From NCBI RefSeq assembly GCF_965638725.1, contig NC_134950.1, positions 107,096,802-107,160,801 on the forward strand: a stretch of 64,000 nucleotides of DNA, read 5' to 3'. Every line of letters begins with the position of its first letter. The stretch's first letter is position 1. Positions 36,630 to 50,214 of this stretch are shown here, one piece after another. The position numbers and the translations under genes are program-made. Origin of the DNA: Aptenodytes patagonicus (Eukaryota; Chordata; Aves; Sphenisciformes; Spheniscidae). The notes below the pieces were generated by a model. It ran no database searches, had not been told where the DNA came from, and saw only the letters and a program-made list of their open reading frames with translations.

Positions 36630-38525
36630 TTTGGTGGGGAAGAGAACCATAAGGGCCCATTCACACTGCCAACATGCAGTCCTGAGGTATTGGCAGAGAG
36701 AATCTCTCAGCAGGAGACCAATACCAAGCCTGCCTTTTACATGCTCCTCAGAAGATGCCCATTTGGATCAAGCAACTGTCCTTGTAAAGCCCATCCCACA
36801 ACCAGAAGGAGACCAACCCTTTTCTGGGAAGTATACTTTGCAGGTTTGGAATGAGATAAACACAGAAACCAGACTGGGATGTGTGTAGGCTGGACTGTAG
36901 CAGGCATCAGCAGATGGAAGGAGAAGCTGGGTGGATGGCATATGATGTGTGTATAGGAGGGATGGTGATGGGTGGACCAGGCCCATGCCCGTGACGCACA
37001 ACGGTCAAGACTGTGTTCCTAACATCAGCATACAGACCAAGCTAGATAATGTAGAGCTCAAGGACAAGACAGCTCTCCATGGCTTATATTAGACCTTGCC
37101 CCTTTGCAAAGTGTTGATCTAGCAAAGTTAAACCTGGGGTGGGGAAGTACTAGCTTGAAATATATGTAATATATATAATATATATTATATATATATAATA
37201 TCTATAATATATTATATATATGTAATATATATACATATATTCCCATATATGTATATGGGAATATATGTAAAGACAACTCTACCTAAAGACAATACTGTTT
37301 TTTTTCTACTTGTGTACCCATGCATTCATAATTCTGGTACATTTGTTGAAAGACCCTAAGCAGTTGAGGCTATCTTCCACTGGTTGGCATGAGACAGGGT
37401 GACAGGGGGCACATCCAAACAGGTTTCACCTGTATGCATGAATAAAAACTCCCAATGAACACAGTAGCATCTCGCAGGTGTGTGAATAAGACACTGGCCA
37501 AGAAATCATGCTGTGATTAGTGTCATCCTGACCATGACATCACTGATTGCTAGGCAGATTTGAGTCTTCTGACAAGCCTAATGCAGCTACTATAGTGGCC
37601 AGGACAAGATTTCCTCTCTATTGTTGCACCCCTTTCCCCCAGAGCTGTTTTTGTAATACCCCAGATGTGTTTGAAAGCATGGGCATTACAGAGATATGAA
37701 GGTTGATCTCAAGGGCACCCACACGAACGCTGCCTCCATACACTTTAGATAAAGCTCAAATAAGTTGCTCAAAGCTATTTAACAGTCAGTAGCAAGGCCA
37801 GGAATAGACTATTCTAAAACTAGGAATGGTCTGGCTCAAGCATGTCAGTCACATTTTCTGATTTTCTTTTTGTGAAAATCCTTAGTATTATGTTGAACAA
37901 AGCTGGGGAAAAAAAATGTAATAAGCCCTATGCAAATACCCATACTAAATGTCTACATTTTATTTTAGTAACTCAAAAAAATTTTCAAATATTATAAAAT
38001 GTGACTTAGTTAATCACCTCAGTAAATGCTTGCTGAGCACTCCAGCCTCACAGTTAACAGATGTGGATGATCAAAAAGAGGATAAGTAACAGAGCATCCA
38101 TACACACTACATATTATGCTATTACAAGCATTGAATGCAAACTAAAGAACAACAGTGACCAAAATGGTAGAAGAAGAACAAAGCTAACAAAGGGAATAAA
38201 AAAATAGTATTTACGGGCTAAAGAACTGTCTTTTCCACCGAGCGAATCCCACAGGCACCTTCAGAGAAGTGAAACCTGGCTCACCTCCCATTTATGAATC
38301 TGAGTAATTGCCTTCAGAAGGTTCCCAAATCCAGCCAAGCATGTGGAGGTTTTACATTAGACAAGAGTCCAAGTATTTAAACTATTGCAACAGCTGCAAA
38401 GCAGGCTTGCAGGCAATCCTATGCTCATCCAAGTTCTGTTTCATTTCAAAATGCAAAAACAACACTATGAAGTACATTTGAGGTGGCATTACCCCATTTA
38501 CCTTTAAGGGGCACATGCCATCAGC
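36630..38525. other. Intergenic, no gene seen
   Basis: Apart from the TA-rich hairpin region, no feature recognised. Confidence 0.5.
37160..37270. repeat. (TA)n-rich tract with a perfect hairpin
   Basis: About 70 bp of TA-rich sequence. It ends in an inverted repeat at 37232-37269: 18 bp arms around TG, including ATTCCCATATA and TATATGGGAAT. Confidence 0.9.
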
Positions 38526-38527
38526 CA

Positions 38528-38940
38528 GGTGTCAGGGCTCTGAGTGCACCAGAGCCACCTTAATGGTCCTGAGCAGCCTCACGTGGGGCTTCCACCCAAA
38601 ACTCTGCTCACAGGCCCAGGAGCACTATCAAAGCCCCAGCCTGGGGTATTACTCTCAGCCTGGATGTGCATTGTACCCTTGTCCCCAGTCCTGCTTCTGG
38701 CCCCATCTCCTGCTGTTTGTGGGTGGACCCTGGATCTGACAGGTTACTTTGCCCCATTGGGGACCTCCAATAGACCCTGTTCTCAGCACCCTGCACTGCT
38801 CCCTATGTTCAAAGCCTGTGGGATTGCACCCTCGTTGGTAACAGTGCCTGTGCTGTGATTACTCCCCACCCCTAGCTCATCCCCCTTCGCTGAGTAGTCC
38901 TGCTCCTGCTGCTTCCAGGACCCAGGGACTTCAGGAAGCT
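38528..38940 (+). repeat. Dispersed repeat family X, copy 2
   Basis: Second copy of the repeat at 21757-22250, same orientation, with small indels and roughly two thirds identity by eye. The overlapping open frames here on both strands have no coding character beyond the elevated GC. Confidence 0.6.
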
Positions 38941-38944
38941 CAGT

Positions 38945-39829
38945 CCATTGCAAAGTGGTCCTGGAACTGTTACCGAAATGGAACTGAGGTCCACGGGCTC
39001 CTCCATGCACTAGCAGGCAGTGTTTGTCCCAGAAGGAAAGAACTATATTCTATTCTCTGGTTTTCCCAAGAGCCAATAGGCTGAAAATTGCTAGTGTAAT
39101 GTAGCATATAGGTCTGTATACAGTACGAGTGTAACAAGGGAGGACGTGTTGTTTCTCAGTATGACTGCTCTGAGACGGGTATAATTCTTTCGAAAACTGA
39201 GGGGAAAGGTTTCCTTGAAAGAAGTCTGCCTAACTGCCTAACTGTTTGCCTTTGGCTCTTCCCTTGCTCTCTGTTGGCTCTCTCTGGGTTCGTATGCGAG
39301 CACAAATGTGCCTTTTTGATTTCATGAAGTGTCTGGGACTGCACAAGGATATGCAGAATCTTCTTTGTTTCAGATGCAGAAACTGATATATCCAGGGACC
39401 AAGTGATTTGTTGACATGATGCAGCTAAAAACTGGCTGTATCTCACAAAGAAGAGAACTCACTAAATCAGGAGCACTCATAAGTTCCCAAACTGTGCCAT
39501 GTGAACGACTTCCAGGAAGAGCACAGCTGTGGTTCTGCCCACTTGCCTGCTTGCTTTCTTGCTCTTCTGCAAAGCACATAGTGATACCTCCACATAGGCA
39601 GGTATTTCCAAACACTGACAAGATGGGTGCTAACGCCTTCATAGTGAGATAGAAGTAGTAGGGGCACAATTTTCTGGTCCACACAGATTGGAGTTAGGAC
39701 CAATACTTCCCCCATGTACCTTCATCCTTAAGTGAAACCCACTAAGATGGAGGAAAGAAACTCTCCCCCAAAATGTCTTCTGGAGGTTATTACCCAAAGG
39801 GGTATAGAGCTAGGGTATGGGGGTTATTG
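38945..39829. other. Unassigned between repeat X and repeat Y
   Basis: Overlapping frames of 75-104 codons on both strands at 39.15-39.72 kb, with no recognisable product. It may be the inside of an old composite element. Confidence 0.4.
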
Positions 39830-40290
39830 GATACAGGGGGAAGATAATTTTGGGATCATGTGAAACTTATTATGGGATGTTTAAAGGGGAGGATCAAAGG
39901 TGAAGAAAGGCAGGGACCAAGATGGATTGGGGAGGAACAAGTTTGTCAAAATAGAGAGAAAAGTGGATAAGAGGTCAGTTTTGTGTAAACAGGTGGCTGC
40001 TCAGTATGCTTGTCTGACTTAGCCATCACCATACCCTGTCCTGACTTATTAAATCCTGTTCCTAGCTATTTTCTCTGTGGACATGCTTGATTATGTGTGT
40101 GAATGCTAACAAACTTCAAATCAGACACTGTTTTCCATCTGTCGTGATCTGCGGGGTCAGCTGTGTTAATAGTCCTATTCGGCATACATGCTCAGTCTCG
40201 CTACTGGCTGGACTTGGTGACATGGAGCTGCAGCAGATTTGCATCTGGCAGGCTGGGACAGCAGGAATCCCCCTGGGTTCTGAGGCCTGC
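39830..40290 (+). mobile_element. LTR-like repeat family Y, copy 2 (plus)
   Basis: TTATGGGATG, GATTGGGGAGGAACAAG, GTGTAAACAGGTGGCTGCTC and TTATTAAATCC occur in the same order as the minus-strand copy at 23.4-23.7 kb. A GCTACTGGCTGGACTTGG motif (about 40.2 kb) resembles the tandem core seen beside copy 1. The ends are not defined. Confidence 0.5.
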
Positions 40291-40294
40291 CAAA

Positions 40295-43200
40295 GTTAGC
40301 TACCTTCTAGCATCCTCCTCAGAAAAAGATAGGAAAACTAGCTTTGGTGTGTGCGGTTTTCTGGGTTTTTTGGTTTTGTGTGTGGGTTTTTTTTCCTCCC
40401 AAGTCAAAGTTTGTTGCTCTTGTCTTCTCGTTTCTTTGAACAAAGCATTAGCAGAAAGTTAAAGTTTCTAGGACAAGTTTACCAATTCTGCTTCTGATTA
40501 CTCACTTTTTTTAGTGAGAAACCTGTTCATAGTTTCTTCAGAAAGGAGTAACCCCTGATACGGATAATGAAATTCAGATTTCTGGTATAAAAACTTCAGA
40601 ATAACTGCACCTGACTCTTGGTATCCTTGTCAAAGGAGCCATCAGTTGACACGAGTCTTTTATTCCATTTAGACCTAGATTACACTCCCCAAAGGTTCAG
40701 TGATTTAGCTATATGAAAACTTGACATAACTTACTGTGCAGTTTCAGAAGCGTTGCTCTGCATTATATTTAATATGCAATCTACAAATAAGAATTGAATG
40801 TTAGAACAATAATTGGCAGCAGGTTAACACAGAAAAGAGGGCTTCCAGAAAAGCAAATGCTGTTCTAGTTCCCATGGCACCATCCCAATATTTGTTTTAT
40901 ATTCCTGAGAGACAAGAGGAAAGCAGAACAAATGTTAAACCTCCCACACAACATTCTCAAAGTAATATTATTATTCCCCCTAAGGCTCCAGCCTTGCTGT
41001 CAGACTGCTTTTTCTGTCAAGTTTCCAAATGCTTTTATTGAAAAAGGATAATAATTATAATTATCCAAAGTTTAAGTCAATGAGTTTTTACTCAAATAGA
41101 TTAGCTGCACACTCTGTCATTGAAAAATCTTCTACAGTCATTCATCTAATTTGCACAGCATGATTACCCCAATCAGAGAGACTCATATGTATCCTTGTGT
41201 AAATGGGTTATTCGCCTAATCATCACCTTTATGGGAAAATTCCTGGTTTGTATGAGCAATCTCAGTATTTATTCATACAAATGATCTCAGTATTTATTTC
41301 TACAAAGAAATATTCACTTGTGCAGATTTTTTGTTCTGCACCTTCCAATGATGTTGTATAGCTTCTGATGACACCCCTTTTCTTATCAGTCCTGGTGTCT
41401 GCTTTGCATAATTCCTTGGGTTGCTAGAATTCCTTGGGCATAATTCCTTGGGTTTCCTAGAAAGCTCAAGAAAATATTTTTTGTTTGTTTTTTTAAGATT
41501 TCAGTTCAGCCATGTTTATACGCCTTTGGGGAGAAGAAATGTTATCGAAGTTCCTTTTATCATATTTTATTTTTCAAGGCTGCAGACCTTGGTATTCCTA
41601 GAAACTGAATTTTAACTCGGCACCTAAGTGGTGGTACCACAGGTGCTTAAACACTGAAATAAGGCCATACAACTTATCTGGTAACGTCAGAAGGGACGTA
41701 CAGTGAGGTAATTCAAGAAACAGAAAGCAACAAAAGCAATACAATTAAGTCAATAGTTGGAAACACACCTTAGCTTCTCTGTGCACACATGACAATTCTT
41801 CTGTTGTCATTTATTTAGATTCCATTAGAAACTCAAGCCTTCCCTGGGTTAAGTGGAAGAGGAGCAGGCAGAGCAGCTCAGACAAGATGTTTTACAGCAA
41901 ATGTGTTAATTAGACAAAACAGCTGCTTAAAAAAAATCTACTACAAGAAAACTCTTTTAGGCAGTCACAGTCTTTGGATCTATGTCCTTTAAAAACCTAA
42001 CTTTGGCACCAGACTTTAAGCACAGAAGTAGTCTCCTGCACCCCTGAGGAACTCAAGCAAAGGACTGTACTGAAGTACTCCAGATAAATGCTTTTCTGAA
42101 TTAGAACCTGTCAAAAGTTTTTTCGAATGTTCCCAAGTCATCAACCCTTTCTACTTTAAAGCTGCTTGCCAACACTCTATAACCCACCCACAGATGTTTA
42201 TTTCACCAGATCACCAGATGAGTCCACAGGCTCTATCTGAATAGAATATGTCAGCTGAAGGATAAACCATATCTTCATTAGTGCAGGTGATGTGTATTTG
42301 CCCAAGCAACACGAAGTTAGTTTTTAGGAGTATTTTATGTATATTTATAGACTAGACAGAGTTTAAAGCCAAGATTATAAAAAAACCCCAGCTTTATACC
42401 AATAAAATGTAGTTAAGAAAATAATTGCTAGAATTGGAAACAGTCACAAAAAATTAAGCGATACTACACCTTAATAAGCAGCTAAATACTTGAGTTCAGT
42501 TTCAAAGTCTGTTCTATATGTCATTCAGCTGGTAGAGTTGACAGGATAATCTTACAGCCATCAGATCTGGGGCCTGCTTTCTTAGACAAACTTTGTCCTG
42601 TAGACAGCTTTTCTCTGAGTGGGAAACATTAGCTGGGACATCGCTCCCCTTTAGGTGCATTTCTACTTATGGTAGGTCCCAGCAATTGTATTTGTGCAGT
42701 AAGTGTGTTGAAAATATCAACCTTTAGAATGAGTTTAATTAAAATGTTTAACAAAGTAATTTGATGACTTCCCAGTCCTCAAAAGAAAGGCTGTTCTTCC
42801 AGGGTTAGTCTTTACTCTGAAAAAAATGTTTTGGAAGCAAAATCTCTTATTGGACAGAGACTGCCAGCACAAGAGGTTGCCAATAAACAACCTACTCAGG
42901 TGCTTTTCTAGCAAAACTGAGAAAAGCCTAAGCACCTTCAAGTGGCCACCTCTTTTGGTAGCCCTGCTGAGAGAGGCCAAGTATGGTGCAGCATAAATGA
43001 GGTCTTAATGGCTCTTCTTTCCTCTTCATGATTCTCCTTTCTTAGTGACTCTGATTGAAGAGCTGCAGTGGAAAAGTGCAGGGAAGCTTCAAGCTACCTC
43101 TGGCTCTTACATCCTTTCCATGGACCAAGCCTGATCCCAAAGCCTTCTGAAATCAAAAGAAAGACCTAAGCCTTGCGGTGACATTAAGGGTCTTTCAATC

Positions 43201-44635
43201 ACACTGAAGAAGAGGTATTTGTTATTCCAGACAAGATTGGTTGGCACTTCTCACCACCAGTAAACTATTTAAAAAAAATATCCTACTCTTTGAAGCATGT
43301 ATGGAAATGGCCAGTAAGTCTCTAACAGTCTGAAATACACATAAAGGTAAGAGCTACTGTAGCTGGTTTATTTGTATCTACCTGTAATTATAAGCTCAGT
43401 TTTACATTGAAACATAGCAAGCTGCTGTCTATATGTAATGTCAAGACATTAGAAAAAACGGGATTCTTCAGTTTTGTTGATAGCAGATGGTAAAAATCAG
43501 ACAGGCCTATAGCTGAGTGGCCTAGGTTTGTGTTTTGCTCTGCTTTATGCATGGCCCCCAAGCTGTGGTGCTCACATCATGGTTTGACACAAGGCCCACA
43601 TGTTTGCAGGTGCATTTAAGATGATGCTGAGCTCTGTTCAAGTGAGAAATTGCCAGTCCACAGTCCCTCAAGCAGAATTTGCTGTGATGATCCTGAGCCA
43701 GAATGAAAACAGCAGCATGCTCCTCCAGATCGTTTTGAATAGGAGCGCAACTGTGTTGTTTTAGGATGAGGGCCCTCCCTGGGAGCAGAGTGATTTTTGA
43801 CAGCTTCACACCTGGATTGCTAAGGAGGCTGAGTGCCAGCCTAGTGTTATTCCTACAAGATTACCAACTGGAGTAAGGCAACTGCACTGATTAATAATTA
43901 CCTCAGATGGATTAATCTGATGATCATTCTCTCTAGCAGCAAAAATCCTTAAAGACTTTTCCATGACAGCTCTTTGCTGCTTCTTCCACAGAGTTCTACA
44001 AGTAGTGCACCAGCATAAATGAGGAGATAGCAAACTGCTGCAAGAAATAGGAATGGTCGGCTGGGGATGGAAACTTAAAGCATGTTTGCAATCAGAGAAT
44101 ATGCAGCATAATGCTATTGCTTGAGATTATGTAAAATGGAATTCCAGAGCAAATTACTGTACAAATATTTCTAATGACTACAGCTTATTTCTATACCATA
44201 ACAAAATAAATTAAGGGGAAAGGGAAGTTGCTTGGAAAACAGCGTGCTGCCCAGTCTAGCTTGCTGCACAGTGCTGAGTACATTTTGATCTAGCCTCAAT
44301 AGAAAGGTAGCGCAGAAGATGGCAATAGTCAAATAGAAAACAAAGAAAAAGTCAGAAAAAAATCAAATGTCATTTAAAAAGGATGCAAAAAACCCCCAAA
44401 CATGTTTTCCTACACAAATTTAGGAAATCTAGGAAATAATATAGAGTAACTGGAATGCCTACTTTTAAATGAGAATATTGGTAAATAGACAGGTCAAGAA
44501 TGAAGAAAAAAAATCAGTGAGAGGACGTAACATCAGAACAAAGTATGCTGGAAAGGCTACTCAAGGAACCCATAAGAGAAGAAACAGTTCTTGACTTGAT
44601 ATTAAAAAGTATACATGATCTGATTCAAAAAGTTA
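40295..44635. other. Intergenic, no gene seen
   Basis: Unique-looking sequence with the short duplications at 41.26-41.45 kb. The minus-strand 95- and 75-codon frames at 43.5-44.0 kb are unrecognised. Confidence 0.5.
41407..41454 (+). repeat. Short tandem repeat unit ATTCCTTGGG
   Basis: CATAATTCCTTGGGTT occurs at both ends, with a shorter GAATTCCTTGGG copy between. Nearby, ATCTCAGTATTTATT is also duplicated (41258-41300). Confidence 0.85.
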
Positions 44636-44639
44636 CCAT

Positions 44640-44880
44640 CTAAGTTTCTATCTGTAACTGTGACACAGATTGTGACACGACTATGACATGAACCGTGACA
44701 TAACTGAGACAGGAACTTATATTCGGCAGCACTTCGCAAATGGCAGTTCTTTGCAAACAGTGGCAAACAGCAGCTCTTCATGAAGTGCATCCCTTTGTGA
44801 ACTGCAGCTCTTCATGAATGCCAGCAAACAGCAGCTCTTTGTGAACAGCAGCTGTTCATGAATGGCAGCTCTTCAGTAGA
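44640..44880 (+). repeat. Two adjacent degenerate minisatellites
   Basis: From about 44655 to 44712 a 10-15 bp unit (TGTGACACAGAT, GTGACACGACTA, GTGACATAACT) repeats. From about 44724 to 44876 a 17-18 bp unit (AACAGCAGCTCTTCATG and variants) repeats about seven to nine times. Confidence 0.8.
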
Positions 44881-44884
44881 AAAA

Positions 44885-47800
44885 AACTTCAGTCAGGGGG
44901 GTTTGGTTTGGTTTCTGGCTAATACCAATTCATCCATGCAAGATGTAAATGCCCTCAAGATATAAAACAGCAAAAAAAATGGTTAAGTAGTGTACTGGAA
45001 TAATCTACCTTACTTTGTGTCACTCCCACCACCATTCTGTGGGGTTTTTTGTTGGTTTTGGGCTAGACTTTGAAATTAATTTCTGGAATTTTACGCCATT
45101 AGAAAATTCTGAGTTTTGGATTTGATCCCTTTTCAGACACTATTGTTTTCTTGCTTTCAGCCTTTTGTTATAAATTGAACTCCTTTAAACTACTTGGCTA
45201 CTTTGAGACCAGCAGCAAGAAAAAAAGACACCCTCTGCTATGGCACTGTCTGTGGTCCCTGCCTGAGTCATGCCATTGTTCATAAGCATGGTAGGTCAAA
45301 CCAGCAACTGGTTATGAGGAAACATGCTCTATCCAACCTCTACTTACTATGTTAGTGCCTCAAGTATCCATGCAGACTTAGAAAGGAAGAAAACAGATTG
45401 CATCCTGCTTTTCGGTTTAAGTTGATCTGCAGCAACGTAAAGGGCAAAAGGTGTTTTCCTATGACTACTAGCATTGTACTCATTTGGGCATTCCACTGGA
45501 AATGGTATTTCCCCTACAAACTCATATAGAGATGGTAAAAAGTTGGAAACTTCTTCCCAGAGAGTTTATCTCGGCAGCAGCAGAGAGGAGACTCTATATG
45601 GCAGCCTGACTAGTAAAAGACAATGCAGGGTAGTGACAATTAGTGCTAGAAATTCTGTAGAGAAATCATACCACAAAGCATCCTGTCTTTCTGTGGAAGT
45701 GGACGAGAGTGGCACAGACCACTCCTGTTCCCTGAATGCGGACAAATAAATATAAGCAAATATTGACTAGTCTATCCTTTGAACACACTTTAGGAGGGCA
45801 GATGAATTTAAAATCACAGGTAAGAAAATTGGGGCGACTAAAAGATAAGCAACTTGTCCAGAAATGCATTCAGAGGATGTCATAGCAAAGATGCAAGCAG
45901 CAGATTTCTTTACATGGCACAGAACAAATGGCAAAAACAAAAGGAAGGATTATGATTTAAATGTAATTTTTGTTAAGTAAAAGGAGAGAATTATTCCAAA
46001 CAAAGTATATATTTTGTACTTCTTAATGGACAGAACACCACAGCTTTATATAGAATGCTTTTATTTACTCAAGTCTACCCAGAAAACTTCACTGGACCTT
46101 CAGTCATTGTTCTAATAATGTCATTGTTCTAATAAAGGCTCATTATGTATGAAATATAACTTCATCTGGCTTGAAGTTGAACAAAGAAATGCTTCTTTAA
46201 TGATCTTAATTATCTCTCATATAAACTCAGAGATGATCCTTAGAGAATTCAATGTACCATCATTAAAATTTGTAGACAAAGCTATTTTGTCTCAGACTCA
46301 GCATTTTTGACATACAACCCCAGATGCCTGATTTAAAATGCATGCATCTATGTCCTCATTCTTTATCAAATTACCTGACACTTACTTTTTAGCAGACCAC
46401 ATCGACTTTATTCTCTTCAATTCTTACAAACATATAAACATATATAACATATAAATAAATTAAATAAACACGAATCCTCTGTTGATTTCTAGACTCTAAC
46501 TTGCTTTAAAATTGTCATATTGTTCTCGGTATCTGGCCTTGGCTCTCCTACCTTGGGTTCTCATCGCTTTCTAAACTGAAAATTATAAAGTGCAACACTG
46601 CACTGACAGCAAGCCGTGAAAGTAGGATCACTTGAAATGAATTGTGTATTTCCACAGGTCCAAAGTTTTAGACAGTTATTTAACCTTTAAGATTCATTTT
46701 AGAAAAATCAGTCTTTGCATAATATCCAGAGTATAAATGGGGTAATAAAAGCCTTCCCTCTTCAACCTCCTCTCCCCCAATTTTTAAAATCATGCCATAG
46801 GATCTGGATCAGAAATGAACACTTTCAGCTACTTGGAAAAATGTTATTCACAGAAATATCTCATAAAATAAGCAGTGCTCAGCTTGGCAAAGGGTCTATA
46901 TTTGCTTTTTGCAAGGAAAAAAAAAAAAGATTTTACTTTGCTATTTCAGGCTTACTTAACTGTTATAAAATCCCACATTCCATGCACTTTAGTGTGCTAT
47001 GCTGAAAGTCTTTGCCTTCACCAACCAGGCTCAAAATTTCCATCATTTATGCTTATAGTGGCCTAGATCCCAGATATTTTTCTAAACCCACCACCCAATG
47101 CATGAGATGGTTAAACTACGGTACAGAATAACTTCTGCCATAGCATGGAAAACTCACTGTTTTTCATCTTTGGATCAAATTCTGCAACAGCTTCTTTTTA
47201 TTTGGCAAAACATTTTATATCCCAGATTCTCTCTTTCTGTAAGGATAAGCAGAGAAATTCTATGGTGTTACATTACACTACAGATGACATTACATTTTGA
47301 AGAGGGATTTTCACTGCAACAAAGTAGGTCTTGTTCGTTAGGGCTTTTGAAACTTTCCGTCAGCATTCCCATTCTCACATGCCTTGCTAAAACTAAAGGA
47401 TTCACGCTTGCCATCTAGTGGCTTTCAGCAGAATTAGAAGCAATCTGTTAACAAAGTAATTTTTTTTTTGTACTAAAAGATGGTTGTTTTAATTTATGGT
47501 TATGTTTGAAAATCAAAAAATTGTTCTGGAATTGTACCTGGAAAAAAGGATTATTCCCTCCATATAACCATTAACTGAACACGTAAAAAACCCAGAGGAT
47601 TGACACATGGCCACTGAGTCTCCTGTGAAAAGAACAGCCACAGTTACTGCATTTGAGCATGTGATAGACTTGCACTGACTGGGGGAGAAGGTTACTCTGA
47701 GGACCCTTCATATCCAATGTGTTCTTCCTTATAGCAGTCCTGGAAGTCTGTAAGACAATCCAAGCAGAGCACAAACATTCTTTCTTTGCCTTCATTAAAA

Positions 47801-50210
47801 TAGTTACCTGTTTGCAAAAAAAGGCTAAATAAGATTCCATGGGGGCCGATAGGACCATCTGTTTCTGTTCTGCAGAAAATGTGCGTACTTCAGAGTAGAC
47901 GGTCATTAAGTACAAAATAGAAACAGTTCAGCCTAGAACCTCCCAAGCACCCCCTTCCAGCTGAATGGCCTAATCCCTAGGTTGTAGTAAGGCTCCGCAT
48001 TTTATGTTCTTCGTTTAGTTTCATTTATTTTGTACTCTTGGATATAAAGGAATGTATCTTCAACAAAAGGAGCAGAAAATTCTTCCCTCCAAAACAAATA
48101 CAACCTGTTTCAAGGTGATTCTCTTCAAAGATTCAAAGTCTTTAGAATCTAAAATTGCGTTGAACTAAAATTCTCAAGAGGAAAAAAAAAAACCCAAAAT
48201 GCCCATTCTATGCAGGGAATGCAGGGCAGTACTTTCCACACAACTGGAAAACAGGGAGAAATAAGCCTCCCTCATTGTGTGAGTTTTCTTTCTGGAATTA
48301 CCACCTAAAACAAATCACTCATCAGAATTAGTTAACTAGGATTTTAATAAAAGATTAAACTATTGCCAGCCATAGCACAAATCCATGTATTAGCAAAACT
48401 GGACATACTAAAAATGGTCTCTAAATTCTGCTCAACTCTCAAGAATACTAGTGTGGCCTAGTTTGAGTAGAAATACTTAGAATATCTATGAAATGCTAAG
48501 AAAAAGGTAAACTACATGGCTGGGGAAAATGACATCATCTCAGATCAAGGACTGAGGAAGGGAGGAAGAGTAAACTGCAGGAACAGCTAGTCTTCGCAGT
48601 TTTTATAGCCTTGATACAATCCATGAGTGTACAGAAAGACCAAACAAGCAGTGCTAGTAAGGTCTGCTTTCAAAGCAGAGGAAATGGATATACCTTCAAT
48701 GAAACATACACAAGAACTTGCAATTTGTGGAGCCTCTACAGTTCTTAAAGAATCTCAAATCTATGCTTTTGCATTACCATGGAAGTACTCCAATATCTAT
48801 TACATGGATCATCAAGACAGGCACACATAATAATATACAAATGTATTGAATGAATACTCATTTAAGTCTCTAAATCTCTGTACTTTAAAAGCCACAAATC
48901 CATTATGGACTAGAGTCTGTATAAAATTTTGCCTTTCAGTAGTCTTCCTATACCTGGCTTTTACAGAAGTGTCTTCCATGTACCAGTATTTCCAAAACAA
49001 TGATTGTAGGAAAAATAGAGTATACAATTGCAAATGACCGAATTTGGTACAATCTTCTCCCACCCACTCCTCTTCTTTTTTTGGGGGGTGGATAGGGAAT
49101 AATATTTAGTAAGTTATTTTCAAAAGTAATACAATGAACAGACACTTAGACAGGCTTAACAAAGAGGCTCTCTTTACGTAAGCATAGATGCCATAAAAAA
49201 ATTTACTAGCACTTGACAAGTTCTGTGCAATTTTTTAACGCACAGTTTATAGTGTTCATCAATAAAAATAGCTCATGACAAAATCTTTCATCTCATGAAT
49301 GTATAGTACAACATTGATTTAAAAGATACAAACGCTATCATTAAAGTATTTCCAATACCAACAGCTAGGAGGCATGCATTAACTGGGTATCATCAACTTA
49401 AATCTCACTATTTTATCTTCATTTAAGTAAAATAAAACTTCTAATCTGGAAACTCCCCTAACATTTCATTCTTTCAGCTGACTGCAGATAAAATACTTGT
49501 AAATACAAAAGAAAAAGAAGAGTTGACAGTTTTGTAACCAGTATTATATAGGATATGTATTTACCATATAAAAGTTGACTCTGTTCCTTTAGGAACTGGA
49601 TGCATACATTTCCTGGCTTTTGCACTACCAAATATTTTTCTCCACAGATGATTTTTAACTTTTATGACATGTTTATAAAACAAAACAAAAGCAAACTTCA
49701 TGCATTTTAAAGAACATTTCCTACACATTGTAGTTACTCTTTAGTGAGAAAACATGGTCCACTTTAGTTCACGTCCTTGCAACAACACAAAAAAGTAGTA
49801 ACACAAAATACAATTAAGTAATCTCTTGATTTTAAACTTTCGAATCTGATGTAATTAAAAGAAGTAATACTTGATATTAAATTTCAAGACAGAGATGTCA
49901 GTATAAAAGGTCTGGGCCATCACTGAGCACTTTGAATCCTTCCCAGTTTCATGCTTGTTATTTCAGAAGCAATAACAAATAGTGCATTTATGGCAGAAGT
50001 ATCAGATCCAAAGACTGAACTTCTGTTGCTATTAAAAATATAAAAGAAATCAGAAGTATAAAAACTGATGTATGGATAGAAAGTTAGTGATTAAGAAACA
50101 AGGAAGAGAAGTCTGCCCACTTTAATAACTGCAAAAGATGAAAACTGACTTTTAGCAAGAATTTTTTACAATACTCTTATTGGCATTTGAAATAAAGCTT
50201 TTGAAAAATA
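44885..50210. other. Intergenic sequence downstream of TRIP13
   Basis: No gene recognised. Part of it could be a longer TRIP13 3'UTR if distal poly(A) sites are used. Confidence 0.5.
46103..46136 (+). repeat. 17 bp tandem duplication
   Basis: GTCATTGTTCTAATAAT is followed directly by GTCATTGTTCTAATAAA. Confidence 0.9.
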
Positions 50211-50214
50211 CGCT

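Noticed and set aside
38515..39010. Overlapping plus- and minus-strand frames as a gene
   Set aside because: They coincide with dispersed repeat family X, and frame openness follows from its GC content.
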